Translations under genes and position numbers: made by a program
DNA from: Fasciola hepatica
Taxonomy: Eukaryota > Platyhelminthes > Trematoda > Plagiorchiida > Fasciolidae
Direction: 5' to 3'
Length of the DNA: 64,000 bases
Assembly (NCBI GenBank): GCA_948099385.1
Contig: CANUEZ040000113.1
Location: 11,730,501-11,794,500 of the forward strand
In this document: positions 24,025 through 36,470 of the stretch, piece after piece
Position numbering within the stretch: the first letter of the stretch is position 1
How the letters are laid out: the number at the start of each line of letters is the position of its first letter
The notes under the pieces: model-generated
Told to the model about the DNA's origin: nothing
The model's input: the letters and a program-made list of their open reading frames with translations, nothing else
Database searches by the model: none

Positions 24025-24865
24025 CGTTTGCATCTGTAGGGATCCCCTTCGTGCCAACATTTTGGTTGTCAAACTCGAAAATGGGATACTCAAAGACACC
24101 ATAGAAACACTGTCCGGTTACTGCTGGTACGTTGACGACATCTTTATTATGAATGACACGTGAACAGCATACATTGTAAACCAACATGGACAGGCCAATA
24201 CGCACATTTTGACAATTTGGTGCCTCAAAAACGCAAACAGAACCTAGTCTGGTCCCTAGCGTCTCGCATACGAAAGATCAGTCCCGAGGAAACAGTGAGT
24301 GAGGAATTAGACCACGCAAGACAAACGCTACCAAACAACGGGCACCCGGAAAGTTTTATTCAGAAGAACATTTTGGAAACACCCAAGCGGCTATTGATAA
24401 TGAGAGCCAAGAAGAAAGAATTGTACGTGAAACTTCCCTTCAAAGAAGATGTTAAATGCTAACTACGGGTTCGAAGCCTAAGCGATGGAACCACCTTTGC
24501 ATCTCCCGCCGCCATTCTACGTGCCCAATTCACTGGCCGGTCAATGATTTCTATGAATCTCAAAGACAAAGTGCCTGTCCTTTCCTCCTCCATGTTAATC
24601 TATTCATTTGTTTGCTCACGTTCGGCAAGCTATTTAGACAAAACGACACGACAACTGTCCCAAAGAATCAAGAAACACAAACCGGCTCGGCTGAGGACAA
24701 GAACTAGAAGAATTGTGACTAGTCCAACCGTGACGCACCTTGCCGACACATACAGAGCATCAGGTGAACAACGAAGCCTTCAAGATAATTTAAAAAGTGC
24801 CTGTGAATTCGTCAAAGGCCGTTTGTTAAATCCACTTGGGGATAGCAGAGACAGTAGCGATTAGG
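24025..24865 (+). mobile_element. Penelope-like element remnant 2 (RT + GIY-YIG)
   Basis: A second, distinct copy starts with DPLRANILVVKLENGIL and YVDDIFIM (about 24127-24150), keeping the catalytic YVDD. It then jumps, apparently by an internal deletion, to the thumb: PTWTGQYAHFDNLVPQKRKQ, LVWSLASRIRKI, ARQTLPNNGHPESFI (24180-24370). The GIY-YIG part follows in other frames: LKDKVPVLSSSMLIYSFVC, RSASYLDKTTRQLSQRIKKH and ARLRTRTRR, where the canonical YIG has decayed to YLD. It is 5' truncated and frameshifted. It lies about 300 bp from remnant 1 in the same orientation but differs enough to be a separate insertion. Confidence 0.7.
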
Positions 24866-25469
24866 CCGTTAAATCTATCGCCTTGTTCACACAAGCGATT
24901 TGTCATATCGCTTCAGCTACTCTGGCCGCGATGGGAAAATGGGAGACGAAATCTGGGTGACCTCAACCGTGGCCTTTCAGTCGTGACAGGAAGCAGCCAA
25001 CCCACCCCAGAAGTACATTTTACACCGGATTTTCGCAACCCCCCAACAATCAACTTTCTACCATGTTCCGAAGGGCACTACACCTAGAAAGTTGAATAAC
25101 CAATCTCAATTTGATACTGTGAACACATTTTTCTTCCAAAAATACGAATTTCTATCATATATACTACTGTACTAGCTAGAAGATGAAGTTACCGAAAACG
25201 AGCTTGTTCGCTATCGTGATTTTTTTCTATAGTGCAACGGGGTTATTCAGTGAAATGAGCGATACTCATTTTCATATTAGTGAACCCTGTGAAAAGAGAA
25301 CAAACCTCTCGTACCGAGTAACCAGCTGAGAATGACAAACATGACGATGCGTTTATGCGTCCATGTAATTATGTATTTTTTAATAGTAACATTGATGCTT
25401 CTCTTTCTCTAATTATCGTGCCATAAAGTACAATATTCCTGGAAGGTGGGGAGGGGGCGCGGCCAGACA
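24866..25469. other. No recognised feature
   Basis: May include the 3' untranslated part of Penelope remnant 2. No tail or duplication is visible. Confidence 0.35.
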
Positions 25470-25585
25470 CAGGCTGTCGACTGGAGATGTGGCCGACGGC
25501 TGCGGTGGTGGGAGTCGAACCTCGGACACCAAGGTTCAAATTCCACGGTGATGATCCTTTGATCACCGCCGGTATTCAACTATCA
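25470..25585 (-). repeat. tRNA-like SINE fragment
   Basis: The minus strand carries CCGAGGTTCGACTCCCACC as a B box, preceded by GGCGGTGATCAAAGGATC as an A-box-like head. A second box-like GGAATTTGAACCTTGG lies between them. Confidence 0.4.
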
Positions 25586-26204
25586 ACTCTGTGCATGGTT
25601 TCTATCACCTCATACACACAACAACAACAAATACTGTATTCAAAGGACCCGCATCAAAAATACGAACAGTCTGTCACATTTGATTGAGAGGCCTAAAATG
25701 ATTAATCGTTTGAAATTGTAGTATATCAGGTTTGGCAACATACTTGGAATCAGTTGAAAAGATGATCGATGGTGAAAAGTTCTGAATGTACGCACGAGTA
25801 CTGCTCAGCTGAATAGTATGATTGTTAACGATGAAAACCTTCCTCTGATACTACGTCATAACCAGGAATGTAATCTGACCAGTGATCCTAAACAATCATT
25901 TTGGTTTGCATATCAGACGTTTGAGAAGTCAAACAAGTTTTACAGCGAAGTCAGCATCACTGAACAGCGGCTTTGGTACGAATTTTCAGATTGATTTGTA
26001 TGACACCATATAAGACTGTTGGCACTTTCAAAGACATCGATTTCGAAGCCTTTCGTTGCTCACTAACACACGTATTTTCATTATTCGTGGGAACAGAATC
26101 GACAGCTTCCACAAGAGCGAATTTGTGTCATATTTAGTTGGCACAAGAGACCTGAATAATGTAACTAAAGGAAAACCTACTTCCCAATTTTCGCCCCAAA
26201 AAGT

Positions 26205-26290
26205 GCATGCCACGAGCCGAAATTGAACCGGCAACATTTTGCTTACCTGGCAGTTGGTATACCAGTTGAGCTGTCTCGGTACGGTGAATA
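26205..26290 (-). repeat. tRNA-like SINE fragment
   Basis: The minus strand reads ACAGCTCAACTGGTATACC (A-box-like, close to AGCTCAG-TGG) and then GCCGGTTCAATTTCGGC as the B box, with GCCG/CGGC able to pair as a T-arm. It is the nearest to a true tRNA in the window, but the acceptor stem (CCGAG/GCTCG) does not pair well. Confidence 0.4.
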
Positions 26291-27017
26291 ACGCTAGTCA
26301 GTTTTCAGTATTACGCAGTCACAATTGAAATGAAACACCCTGAATCGGTTCCCGGTTAGATTTCGGTTCAAGGCTTGGACCTGGGAAAGCCGAATATACC
26401 GATATACTTTCTATTACCTAAAAAGCTAGTTCTTCAAATGTGCTACTTGCAAAGCAAAGGCATTTTAGGAAGAATCAGAACAGGATCTGCATAACCTAGT
26501 ACATATTGCTACTCCGTGGCATTCTCTGTGCACGTGTTACGTTGCAAACTATTTTTCACATCTTTCTCCACGGAATTTGGAAATGATAACTGTGCGCCTC
26601 ACCCCAAAGAAAGGAATAAACAAAGCTCCGTTTGCCAACTACGTATTTGATGAACTGATACAGTTTGCTAGCGAATCAGAAACATGTCTAACCGCTACAC
26701 ACAAACAAACACGCAGCCGCAGAAACGAAGTCCAATCCCAGTGCCAACTCCGTGGATTTTGGTGGATTGTTTTGTTGACTGAGTCAAACTATTGCAAAAA
26801 AATTTGGTGGACTTTGCAAGCTACTCCAGAATTGGCTCACTTTTTTAGTGTGTGACTACCTTGTTGTTAGATGCACAGTTAATTACACGGGGACATACAC
26901 TCATACAGATACAGCCAAGTACCATATGGGTAGTCGGAATTTGAGCACCATTTCTTTCGGATCGGCCGGTCTAAATCTGCCCCTTCTCAAAGCTGTTGCC
27001 ATTTTTGTTGTCGTTAT
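26291..27017. other. No recognised feature
   Basis: The 92-codon frame 26577-26855 has no motif I recognise. Confidence 0.4.
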
Positions 27018-27105
27018 CGGTGGTGGTGGTGGTGGTGGTGCTATTGCTGTTGTTGTTGTTGTTGTTGTTGCTGCTGTCGTTATTGTTGCTGTTGACTCTG
27101 TTGCT
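27018..27105. repeat. (GGT)n / (GTT)n trinucleotide repeat
   Basis: A GGT run passes into an imperfect GTT/GCT run. Apparent poly-Val/Leu or poly-Asn/Ser ORFs here (26971-27315) are products of the repeat, not genes. Confidence 0.9.
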
Positions 27106-28804
27106 TCTTTTTGTTTTTATCTTTTCTGATCTCTTCCGTTTTGGAATGCAGAAATTTACTCGTCCCACACACATACGCTTACACATGCCTAAATATCTAC
27201 CGAACATCGTACCCCAGGGTAGGATTTTGTACTTTGTACTCCAATGTCCTATGGTGAACGGGTCAACCCGGTGCTCTCTCTCTCTCTCTATGCCGATGCT
27301 GTAACCATAATCCAACTGTGCTTCGGAGTTTCTGTTTTACCATCTCACCGGTGTATCGCACATCATTTTTCATATCAATCAACTAGTATGTAGGTTTTTT
27401 TAACCATGCATGCCAAAGGTGTTCCACTCCGGAGGGTAGGATGCTCGAACGCGTGCCTGTCCTCATGGTTACCTGGGGTTTGAGACGTGTGTCTGAATTC
27501 AAAATGCAAATGAGCATCACACTTGTAAGGCGTTTATTTCGGAACATTAAATGTGAGATATCTCGTTGTCTAAAGACCGTGTTTTTGAGCAGTGAACCAT
27601 TTTGGATGACATGTCTATCGATTTATACCGATCAGTTGTTTGAACCAACGCGGTGTTATGCACATGATTCCAAGATAGGATAAATCGAAGCTGATTCAGA
27701 TGGATCGATATCATAATAAAGTTGGTGCTAGTGTTACGTGTTAAATCTGGAACATTACGCCACGAGTGAATTGGCACGTTCATTCCAGCTGAATGAGATT
27801 GACAAATGCTTACTTGTGGGACAGATTATCAGGTCGTGTAAGCTAACTGTGGGAGATGTTCAACGGTACTGGATGATCCAACTATTGGTAAATTCCTCTT
27901 GTCTCAGTAACAAAAACAAATAAGATGTATTCCTACTTGGAAAAATCTTTTAGCATGAAGGAACTTCATCAGCTACTTCTATCAGTGATGCGAACATCTG
28001 AGTCCAGATAAGGAAAAATATGCTTATTTTGGATTACCATTCCTCGTTATCATTTGGAATAGAGGCATCCATTTCTGATGGCAACTAATGTGACGCCGTC
28101 GCCCTGTAGTATCCCAAACAGTTTACAATCATGTTCAACAAAGGTGATCGGCACTGACAACAGGCTGATGTGCAGCTGATCCACTTACTCACAACCTGAG
28201 AACACATTGAAGGATCTGTATGTTTTTAAGGACATCCAAAGTCCCGTCCCAGTTCATCGTTCACCTTTGGTAGTTTGGCAGCTTCACTGTTTGAAGAGGT
28301 GAATCTCGTTTTGTTGTACACTTATAAAACGATAGTGAAGCAATCAAAAACGGACCGCCATAACAAGGGAAATGCCTGCGTTTTCTTTGGTTGGGCAAGT
28401 ATGACCGGGAAGAGTGTGGACCAACTCATTCCCGAACGGTGTGTTTGCAACGTGCACCACTTCCTTTCTGGATTAGTGATCAGATCGAGTTAAACATAGT
28501 CTTCATTGTATGCAGTCGTGAATTGCCGTACTTCACATCCAATAATTTGATAAAGTCACTTTCCTGTCCGTATTCACTCCAAATTTATTCATACCACTAC
28601 TACTACTTGAAATAATAGCAATACCAACATACCAGTATAAATGTCATTGCTATCAACGGGGCTACAACTGTTGCAATTATCAGTAGTAGTTGAATTGGTA
28701 ATGCTATTACCAATAGTTGCAATCTAATTTCCATCTTAGAAACACTCAAGCACCATTCGTAAGAACCATCGATTTTCAGCCTGTGCAGAACCACCTAACA
28801 GCAC

Positions 28805-28807
<3 letters not shown>
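27106..28807. other. No recognised feature
   Basis: Short frames only, with no motif. A CTCTCTCTCTCT run lies near 27275-27290. Confidence 0.4.

Positions 28808-28868
<61 letters not shown>
28808..28868. repeat. (TA)n microsatellite
   Basis: About 61 bases of uninterrupted TA. Confidence 0.95.
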
Positions 28869-28871
<3 letters not shown>

Positions 28872-29954
28872 GTCGTAAAAACCTATATACCTCAAATTAA
28901 ATTGGTAAAAATAACCGAGCAATCAATAGTGGGACTAATTTCCTTGTTGATTCTTTGAGCTGAGCAAAACTTGAATAATAAATCAATGCAGGCTATTTTG
29001 TGACATTGCACAACACCGGTGGAAAAACAGACATTCTGAGCTTCAAGGATATACTCCGTAAGTAGTTTGTTCTCAGGAACTTATACGTGACCACCAACTG
29101 CGCGACTGTATTCCGTGTGTGTTTGTTCATCCGTCTGTGCAAAAGTGTGATTTCGATATGCAACACGACACTATCTATCGAGAACGGTTTGAGTCTCAGG
29201 ACGGAACAGTTCATCGAGAGTTCCGCCCGCATCGGTGCATCGCAATACATGCTTGCTCCTAACTCGTCAAGGATCATGTCATCGAAGGTACTCTTTTATC
29301 TACTAAGATCGAATGGTTTTTTCCCTCTTGTTGTTCGGATCAGTACTTTTTGACTTTCAAGAGTCTTATTTCGTTGGATCCATGCTGTCTTAGTCATATT
29401 CCCTGGATTGTTCGTTGACGATTATATATCTATCGTCGTAACTCTGTTCCGTTCATATCTCAGGGTATGACAGAATAGCGTGCTGTCAGTTTATCCAGTC
29501 CAAGGAATCCTCCGACACTATCGAGGCTCTTCTAGCACCAAGTGGGCCTACCGGGTCGGACTGTTTTAATGGAGACTTCGGTAAATGTACTTCAATAACA
29601 TCCGCAGACTAATGATCACTGAGCTTGACCTTTCGGTGGGGTGTTTCTTTACCAACCAGGATAACAACACCAGAGCACAGGTGATCAATCGTTTTATTGA
29701 TCCCTTGCTTATCATCCAGCCGAACACTGCTCAGGCAGTTCAGCTGTGGCCGAGCGAGGTGAGCTTCTATCCCCCCGGTCACCAGTCATGGTGAATTCAC
29801 CATCAGGTGGCAGTCAATGTAATCGTCTGTATTTATAGGAAGTGTATTCTAAGCTCTGAACTTGAAACTTAAGAGGTATTATATAGTTGGAAGTGGACTT
29901 TTTGATCTAACGAGAATACCTCCCAATCTAAAAATTTCGTCTTCATTCGCGTTT
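28869..29954. other. No recognised feature
   Basis: 29087-29353 is open on both strands and 29585-29794 is open on plus. Neither product resembles a family I know. Confidence 0.4.
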
Positions 29955-30225
29955 ATCGGTGGCGGTCGAGTGGTCTAGTGTGTTTGCTTACCACCTCGGA
30001 GGTCAGAGGTTCGAATCCCCGACAGCAAAGGTTACTTTGGTGATGGACAATAACCCACTATCTCTCAGATGGTTGCCACACGTGACCTGTTGGGGCCTTT
30101 TGTGGTTCTCCACTCCAAGTCTCAAGGTCCGGGTGCCGGTTATCCCTAATGTTGCAGTGGGCCTTCGTGGTTGTTATAGAAGCCGTCCGCTGAACTCGTG
30201 CAAAACATTTAATAAAAAAGTTGCA
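29955..30225 (+). repeat. tRNA-derived SINE (type B, best copy)
   Basis: GGCGGTCGAGTGGTCTAGTG gives a clear A box and GAGGTTCGAATCCCCGAC an intact B box about 35 bases later. The body follows (AAGGTTACTTTGGTGATGGAC, then TTGTGGTTCTCCACTCCAAG) and the repeat ends in an AATAAAAAAG tail. The body matches the copy at 3945-4110. RNA polymerase III would use the two boxes as an internal promoter if the copy is live. Confidence 0.6.
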
Positions 30226-30494
30226 TCCAATTTTCCTCCACTCTGCAGTTAAAACCAAACCTTCTCATTGTGTTTTGAAGATCCGAATAGTTACACGTTA
30301 TCCCCGAGAAAGAAGATGAGTCGGTACTCGAAAAATGTCTTGGTTCTTATCCAATGCTGCTTGGATTGAAGTGTTCAGTATGCGCCCGTTAGGCCAAGGG
30401 AAACAGTTGAAGGAATCTTCTCTTGACCAACGACTCAATAACTGTCATTTCATGATAGCCTAGAGAAAGATCTCGTTTTCCATTTTCTCGAAGA

Positions 30495-30650
30495 GGAGTT
30501 GGTGAAGTGTGCTCAGAAAGTTCTACGAACCTGGAGGTCCTCGGTTTGAATCCTACAGCTATTGGTCAGTCCCTCATTCGGTATCCGCAAACAGGTCGTG
30601 ATCCTCTCCCTGAGTTACTTTGCCATATCTGGATAAATAATAAAAATAGG
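30495..30650 (+). repeat. tRNA-derived SINE-like repeat
   Basis: A-box-like GAGTTGGTGAAGTGTGC, B-box-like CGGTTTGAATCCTACAG, and a tail of AATAATAAAAATAG. Confidence 0.45.
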
Positions 30651-30724
30651 TAAGGCATTACTACTATTATTATATTCCGCTATAAATGAGTTGACGTAGG
30701 CTTATGATCAGAAAAACAAGTAGT

Positions 30725-30862
30725 TCGTTTAGATGACACTAGGCAGAGGCATTTTACGTGCCATGTTCGACTCCGGTCATCACAGGTCAACGACATCCTT
30801 CGGTATCTTCGGTCTGGTGTCATCCTTAGGCCGGAAATACTGCATTGTTATTGTATTGTAAA
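30725..30862 (+). repeat. tRNA-derived SINE-like repeat
   Basis: B-box-like CATGTTCGACTCCGGTC, then a body with CGGTATCTTCGGTCTGG, and an end in TATTGTATTGTAAA. This tail matches that of the type B copy at 3945-4110. Confidence 0.45.
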
Positions 30863-31889
30863 CATACGAAGCGTAAAGAATTACTTTTTGTATCTGCACT
30901 ACGGTAAACCAGCACCAGGGTATAGACAGTTTACGGACAGGAAAAGAACTTCTTCTAACTATCCAAAATCTATTGATTGGGTCAACCTCTTCACCGTAGT
31001 TACTTTCTGTTTACACCCTAAGAAAAAATACCAAAAGTGAAACAGGCGCAAATATGCAACTGTGAGGGGGCTGTGACGAGACACGTCTAAGGGTGTGGGG
31101 TATATCAAACCAAAACAATAAAACCGTTGTCAAATTCCTGTCTAAAATTACATCATTCTACAGTGATTTTCGGTAGGTTACGAGCAATTCGTCGCCTTCA
31201 CTGGGACTAATTATCCAGCTCCAAGTCCAACCAGTGGAACATCAGACACATATTGGCTCAAACATCTACCCAAACGTTTACTGGTTGGATCTGAGTTCCT
31301 GCCAGTGGTATGCAAAGGCTATTTGAACCAGGACTAAAACAAATAGCACTTTACGACCTAAAACGTCTGCAAACCCAAGGGTACCGTATGAGTGCATAAA
31401 AGCTTTGAGTTGCTCTGGAATCTGGGGGCCACTTTTCAATGCCGCAGAAGCTCAGAAATGCGTTTTGATCAACTGGAGTGACAATGTGATGAAGTGGACT
31501 TGGTGTGCGCAAACGGATCAGCCCAGGTGACGTGATGCCCGTAACCGAATGGAGCTTGATGGCCTGACCACTGACCATTGCTTTCGATCGGCTCAGATTC
31601 ATCCGGTCAGCTTCAATGTAACTTAACGGCTCAAGGTTAGGCTGTGTCGTTTATAGAGTGGACAAAGTAGAACGAAGAAGTTCGTCGAAGAAGTAGCGAA
31701 GAAGACAGAAATAATCACTTCGAACCCAGAGGACGGAGGCCCTACACGGAAGAAAATCTGTAAGCACTAAAGATGGCAGGCACACTGTCCAATGCGTCAA
31801 AATTTGCGACCATTCGAAGGTCAAGACAAAGTATGCACCAAGAAACATTGTGTGGCAACTTGACACTGACGAAACCAATCAGAACATCT
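30863..31889. other. No recognised feature
   Basis: The minus frames 31351-31602 and 31651-31878 have no motif I recognise. Confidence 0.4.
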
Positions 31890-32258
31890 GATGCTCTCAA
31901 TGGGTCAGATAAGTTGTAAAACGGAAGACTATGAATCCAGACTTGGTCGTCAAATAAAGATACAAACCCGAATATTATTACCCGGTTTTGACCCTTGGGA
32001 TGCAACATTACTATGGTCACGGAAAAACAAATGGTCCATTTTCCAGTAGATTCCTCCAAAATGATCTTGAAATAGCCCAGTACTGAGGTCGAGTTTATCT
32101 TCGGCAATGCCTTCGTTGAGCGACTGGCATCAGAAGCTCGTCTGACTAGTAGATTTTCTATCCGTTTTCTTCCGTCTTATAGTCCATTTTCAAACTTTAT
32201 CGAGAAGGCATTTACCGGCTTTAACAATTTCGCAAATGTCGTATTTGAAGGTACGTAG
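31890..32258 (+). pseudogene. Fossil DDE transposase, catalytic domain
   Basis: A single plus-strand frame with about four stops reads, in order, IQTWSSNKD (at the NIW position of the transposase at 12805-13446), PLGCNITMV (at its SKGLNLDI), VEFIFGNAFVERLA (at VVFVFDSVPVHRRA) and FLPSYSPFSNFIEKAF (at FLPPYSPFFNPLEEAF). The second catalytic Asp is Gly (GGC at 32103) and the Glu is kept (GAG at 32202). The spacing between these two positions is again 32 residues, which supports common descent. The open minus-strand frame 31742-32107 is a shadow. No terminal repeats were found around it. The upstream half is weakly similar and less certain than the 32085-32258 part. Confidence 0.5.
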
Positions 32259-35200
32259 ACATTTTTGTTACACGTATTTGACCACAAATCTTTTCACGGT
32301 ATCACGACCTCCGGATACTTTTCCCACAATAGGCACAAAATCATCTTCATGCTAATGTTCAAGGAATCTTATGGGTCTAAGCCTCTGTTACAGTAAATCA
32401 AAAACTTATATTTTCAGGTCGAATTTATTGGTTCGTGATGGATGACCCCTTAAGGCTCTTAAACATCTTGACGGGGAAGTGAATTTTTCATTCAAAGGAT
32501 TAAACCTGCGAACCAATAACGATAGTCAGCGTGAATGGAATCAGTCGAATAGACGTCTACATCGCCTTTGCGCGTACCGATGATATTTTGTTGTTCTTCA
32601 TTATCAGCTGTGAGCGCGTTCGGCGTAGATCAACCATTTCCGCCACAACTGCTTGATTAAAAACCCAATCGCATCACCACATTAACTAAATAATAAAATA
32701 GAAGTAAATGGTTATAAAAATTTCAAGCTTCTCTAACCAAGATAATCACATTTTGCAGTAAATCCTCTCACTATTCATTACTAGCTGTGAGTGGGAAAAG
32801 TGTACCCAAAAAATCACAGTCCGCGATCATGACTAGTGGACTATCAACGATTCTGAAAGCGGCTTAAAACGGTTGTATATCAACAAATTCGAGGGGAGTC
32901 TTTCCTGCACACCAAAGTATAAGATTCAGACACACGCGGAACGGGTGGCATGGTTCCAATGTAGGTAAGAACTAATATTTCGAATCTACTGACCAATTGT
33001 GCGTCTAATACTTCACTACCAGTTTCTCATAGGGCTGGAACAATGACTCGAGAATGTCGAAGTTCAGACATAGTGTTTTTGTACTTTTTCAACTCTTGAC
33101 GACAAGATTTACCATTCGGCCTGAGAAGAGGGGAAAGACATGTGCACCAGAGCGTGCATAGGATCTATAGCGGCTTTATAAGAAAATGAACAGTTACCAA
33201 ACACCATATTGGACACACTTCCTCTGCAGTTTTTCCTCCAGTTACTAGGTGTACACTATGTGACGTTTGCTTTGGGCGCACGAATTTCCACTGACCTCAG
33301 CTTTGGCTCACTTTCGAATTTCGCTTACTACACACTTTCGGTCTGTACCTGCTTGGTGTGACTGCGGTTTTTCTTCACGTATGCGCCACATCTCTACTGA
33401 TTCGGTACCAAAATGTACACTACACTCCTTCCACATGTGTTTACCGACTCGAGTCTTCGTTGTTTGCTTTGGGGCCAAATAGAAGACACGTTTGGAGGTC
33501 GCTGAAAGTAACTATGCGATAGATTCCTGGTGTCAAAAGGATACCAAAATCGATATCACTAATGAGTGAAGTTAATAAAATCCAACTCCATTTGTTAACT
33601 GTCATTGTATGAATCATAGTTGTCCGACATGGGTTATCTGGACTGAAACCGTTAGTATCACTGGAGTATCAGGACGAAAATGGAAAAAAATGTGGAAGCT
33701 TCCAGATACCAGTGAGTGTGTTCAAATGCGACCAGTCTTGAAATCGTACTTCGGGTAATGAGATTAAACTTGTGCTGTGTGCAGTGAGAATCAATAGACA
33801 GTAGTACCTAAGCATAGGATTTTTCATCAATTATACCTTCGCACATATTCCATGAATTCTGTTTTTTGACAAATCAAGAGACATGTACCTGTAGCCATGT
33901 ATTTGTTGATAACAAGTGCATTCTCATCCGAGGTACTCGAGGCTACTTGAGCAGATGACAAGGGGCAAAGCATTCAGTTTTTGTAGGGACGACATCGTCC
34001 TAGTCAGGTATAAGCTCATGGTACAAAATATAAATAATGTCAACCGGCGTCCGTCATCATCATCATCCAAGTCACCGTCAGCAACAGCAGCTAGTTGGAT
34101 GATGAGGATATGACGGCTTGGAAACTACCCTGATTGGTTGACTGATTGATTGATTGACTGAAATATTTTCCGTAATGATATTACTCCCCTTTTTTACCAC
34201 TGTCAAACGAAAATCTGAGGACCACGATCTGACCAAACTCAAGCCAAGGTTTCTTTCCTTTATTATAACACTGGAACACTGTGAGTCAGCCGTAGGTATT
34301 GATATCCTAAGTCAGAGCAGTTATCAAATGAGTAGGTTTGCGCAAGCTCGAAAGCACCTTACACAGGTTTCATGAATGATCCATTTTTCTTACTTTGCTT
34401 TTTATCTTCTGACAAGATAATCGAGCAAATAAATTTATTCTCATTTTAGGCAGGATGGTTAGAGCTACTTCGATGTGATTTTGGTATGCGAATGCCGTTT
34501 TCACGTTTCCAAATTTCTCAAGCGACTTGCGAAATCACACAGTCAACAAGTGGCATTCCATAACTCAATCGACTGAAAGGGTGCACGAACTGGCCTAGTA
34601 TTTGAACACGAGGCAAAACAATGTGGAATTCCATGTAAATTAGACCGACCGGCTGCAATAACATCCGGCTGTATTTCGTCTACAAGGCATTTTAACACCA
34701 GTGAAAACGAACGCGAAACGAAGGGAAATCACATTTGCGAGTGTTGACATCGATGCCTACTGAGAACCGGAACGTACCGCGCGGGGCTTGTCTTCGGTAA
34801 CAGTATATTTCGGCTAGTACTATTCATTGTGCAGTATCATCGCTAAACTCACTGTTGAAAACCGTTGGAACGTGATACAGCTAGCTGATCTTCATCCTTG
34901 TTGGTTCAAAGCGAAACTTGTGAGAGACAACCCGGATGCAGCCTATCGGTAATGTGTGGCTCACAAACAAGCAAGTGTAGGTTAGACTTCCAGTTTTGAC
35001 TCGGTGAGTACGTGCGGGAGCAGATGATAATGCTTAACAAATCAGATGAACTAGTACTCAGTGGTTTTCCAACGTGAGTTGAGTGTCGACCTGTTTGATG
35101 ATTCATTTCATCAAAAATAAAATCACGCACCCTACTACTCATATAATTACAGTGGGATGAGTATATATTCTGGGATGATACAAACGACGTAAATCACATG

Positions 35201-36254
35201 GCAGAGGAGTAAGGATCTGAGAACGGCGAATGGCAGGAAAATGATGAATGTCTCGTTTCGGTTTGGAGGAAAATGAAATGAATATTGCGTAATAGGTGTC
35301 AGATCTCAGTCAGAGTTCAGCATTTCCAGTTACATCAACTAGTCAGGTTAGGGACGACGCACTTGATAATAAACAGACTTCACTTTCTGGTCCCGGGTGA
35401 TAAGGGTAACTGGAAAAATAAATTTTTCAGGATAAAGTGACAGGTTATAAAGTCTAAATGCAATCGCTTTGATCAATACCAATGGACCCATTCGAAGGAT
35501 CATGTAAATCAAACTGGAACGAGTCCCACTCTTTCACGATACGTTTCGTGTCAGCAAGCTGTTCATAGTTTGAAAAACAAACGACAAATCTCTCTAAATT
35601 TTGATCTCGAAATCGATTCACTTGTTCAGTAATCAATCATTACTCTTTTGACAATAGTCTCAGGATAGTGGAATATGACCTCGGAGATGTTCCGACGGGA
35701 ACAAGAGGGTGTTGCATTATCAGTTTGACCGTTTTGTTCAAAGCAAGTGACAGACAAGGTCGTTATTCTGTCAGCATATTTTCCGGTCAAACGGATGGAT
35801 AAATTACTGCAATTTTTAGTTCAAATTGAAATCTGTCAAATCAATGTTAAAATATGTGACGCCGTTCATTGTACACTCTCCTATCGTTATTTGGACCATT
35901 TCGAAACCAGTTTGAAAAAGGTCGCACTGGTTGACTGGTAACTGATTATTGCACAATTAAATTGAGGTGATCGGTGCAGAAAAAGATCCAGTCCGTTGTT
36001 CAGGTCAAATACAGTCGGTAATAGCCAAACACTCACCACGTTAAATCGTAGAACTTAACCTTACCGGTTCACAAAGTGACATCGGTTCTGCTGCTATCGC
36101 AATCATCACCGGTTGAGTATATCCCCTTCAACGGCCCCCTACAGGATAATAACCCCACCCACCTTCAATACAAATTTACCTATTATTTCTTGGTGAATAG
36201 AGGAAGTCGAGTCATTATTAGGTCCTTCTTCATACGACGGCCCTTCCCAGTATC
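32259..36254. other. No recognised feature apart from short simple repeats
   Basis: Short frames occur (33267-33482, 34154-34375, 35747-35941) without known motifs. There is a TCATCATCATCA stretch near 34050, a GATT/GACT run at about 34130-34165, and a SINE type A tail piece near 34845-34905 (GTTGAAAACCGTTGGAACG). Confidence 0.4.
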
Positions 36255-36420
36255 GTGGATCTTTCTTATGCGAGACCAGTATCTTCCGTGGAAGTTGCAA
36301 GTGTGCGATTCGAAGTATACAAAAAGGGAAAACCAGTGAGCCGAGGCGCAGTAAGTGCATCACAGGATCATACACTTACATTAATAGGCCAACAAAATGA
36401 CCGCCATCCACCTGCTCACC
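36255..36420 (+). repeat. ~165-bp repeat, copy 1 (outside the duplication)
   Basis: It aligns with 36755-36912 and 47950-48107. Shared blocks include GACCAGT, CTTCCGTGG, GAGCCGA and GCGCAGTAAGTGCATCA. This copy is clearly diverged from the other two. On the minus strand it reads as a short hydrophobic ORF, which I take as chance. Function unknown. Confidence 0.7.
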
Positions 36421-36438
36421 AAGCTGCTCACTCGAACG

Positions 36439-36470
36439 CCCCCCCCCCTCCCCTCCCGCCTCCCCTCCCC
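36439..36470. repeat. Pyrimidine (C-rich) tract at the duplication breakpoint
   Basis: A run of C with scattered T and a single G ends at 36470, immediately before the first base of the tandem unit. Confidence 0.85.

Noticed and set aside
26205..26290. Possible functional tRNA gene on the minus strand
   Set aside because: A- and B-box-like sequences and a T-arm-like hairpin are present, but the acceptor stem and anticodon arm do not pair convincingly. Kept only as a SINE-like fragment.
26971..27315. Long ORFs rich in Asn/Ser/Thr (minus) and Val/Leu (plus)
   Set aside because: They are translations of the GGT/GTT trinucleotide repeat in different frames. No non-repetitive domain is attached.
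31742..32107. 121-codon minus-strand ORF
   Set aside because: The opposite strand carries recognisable transposase blocks through the same bases; this frame has no motif of its own.
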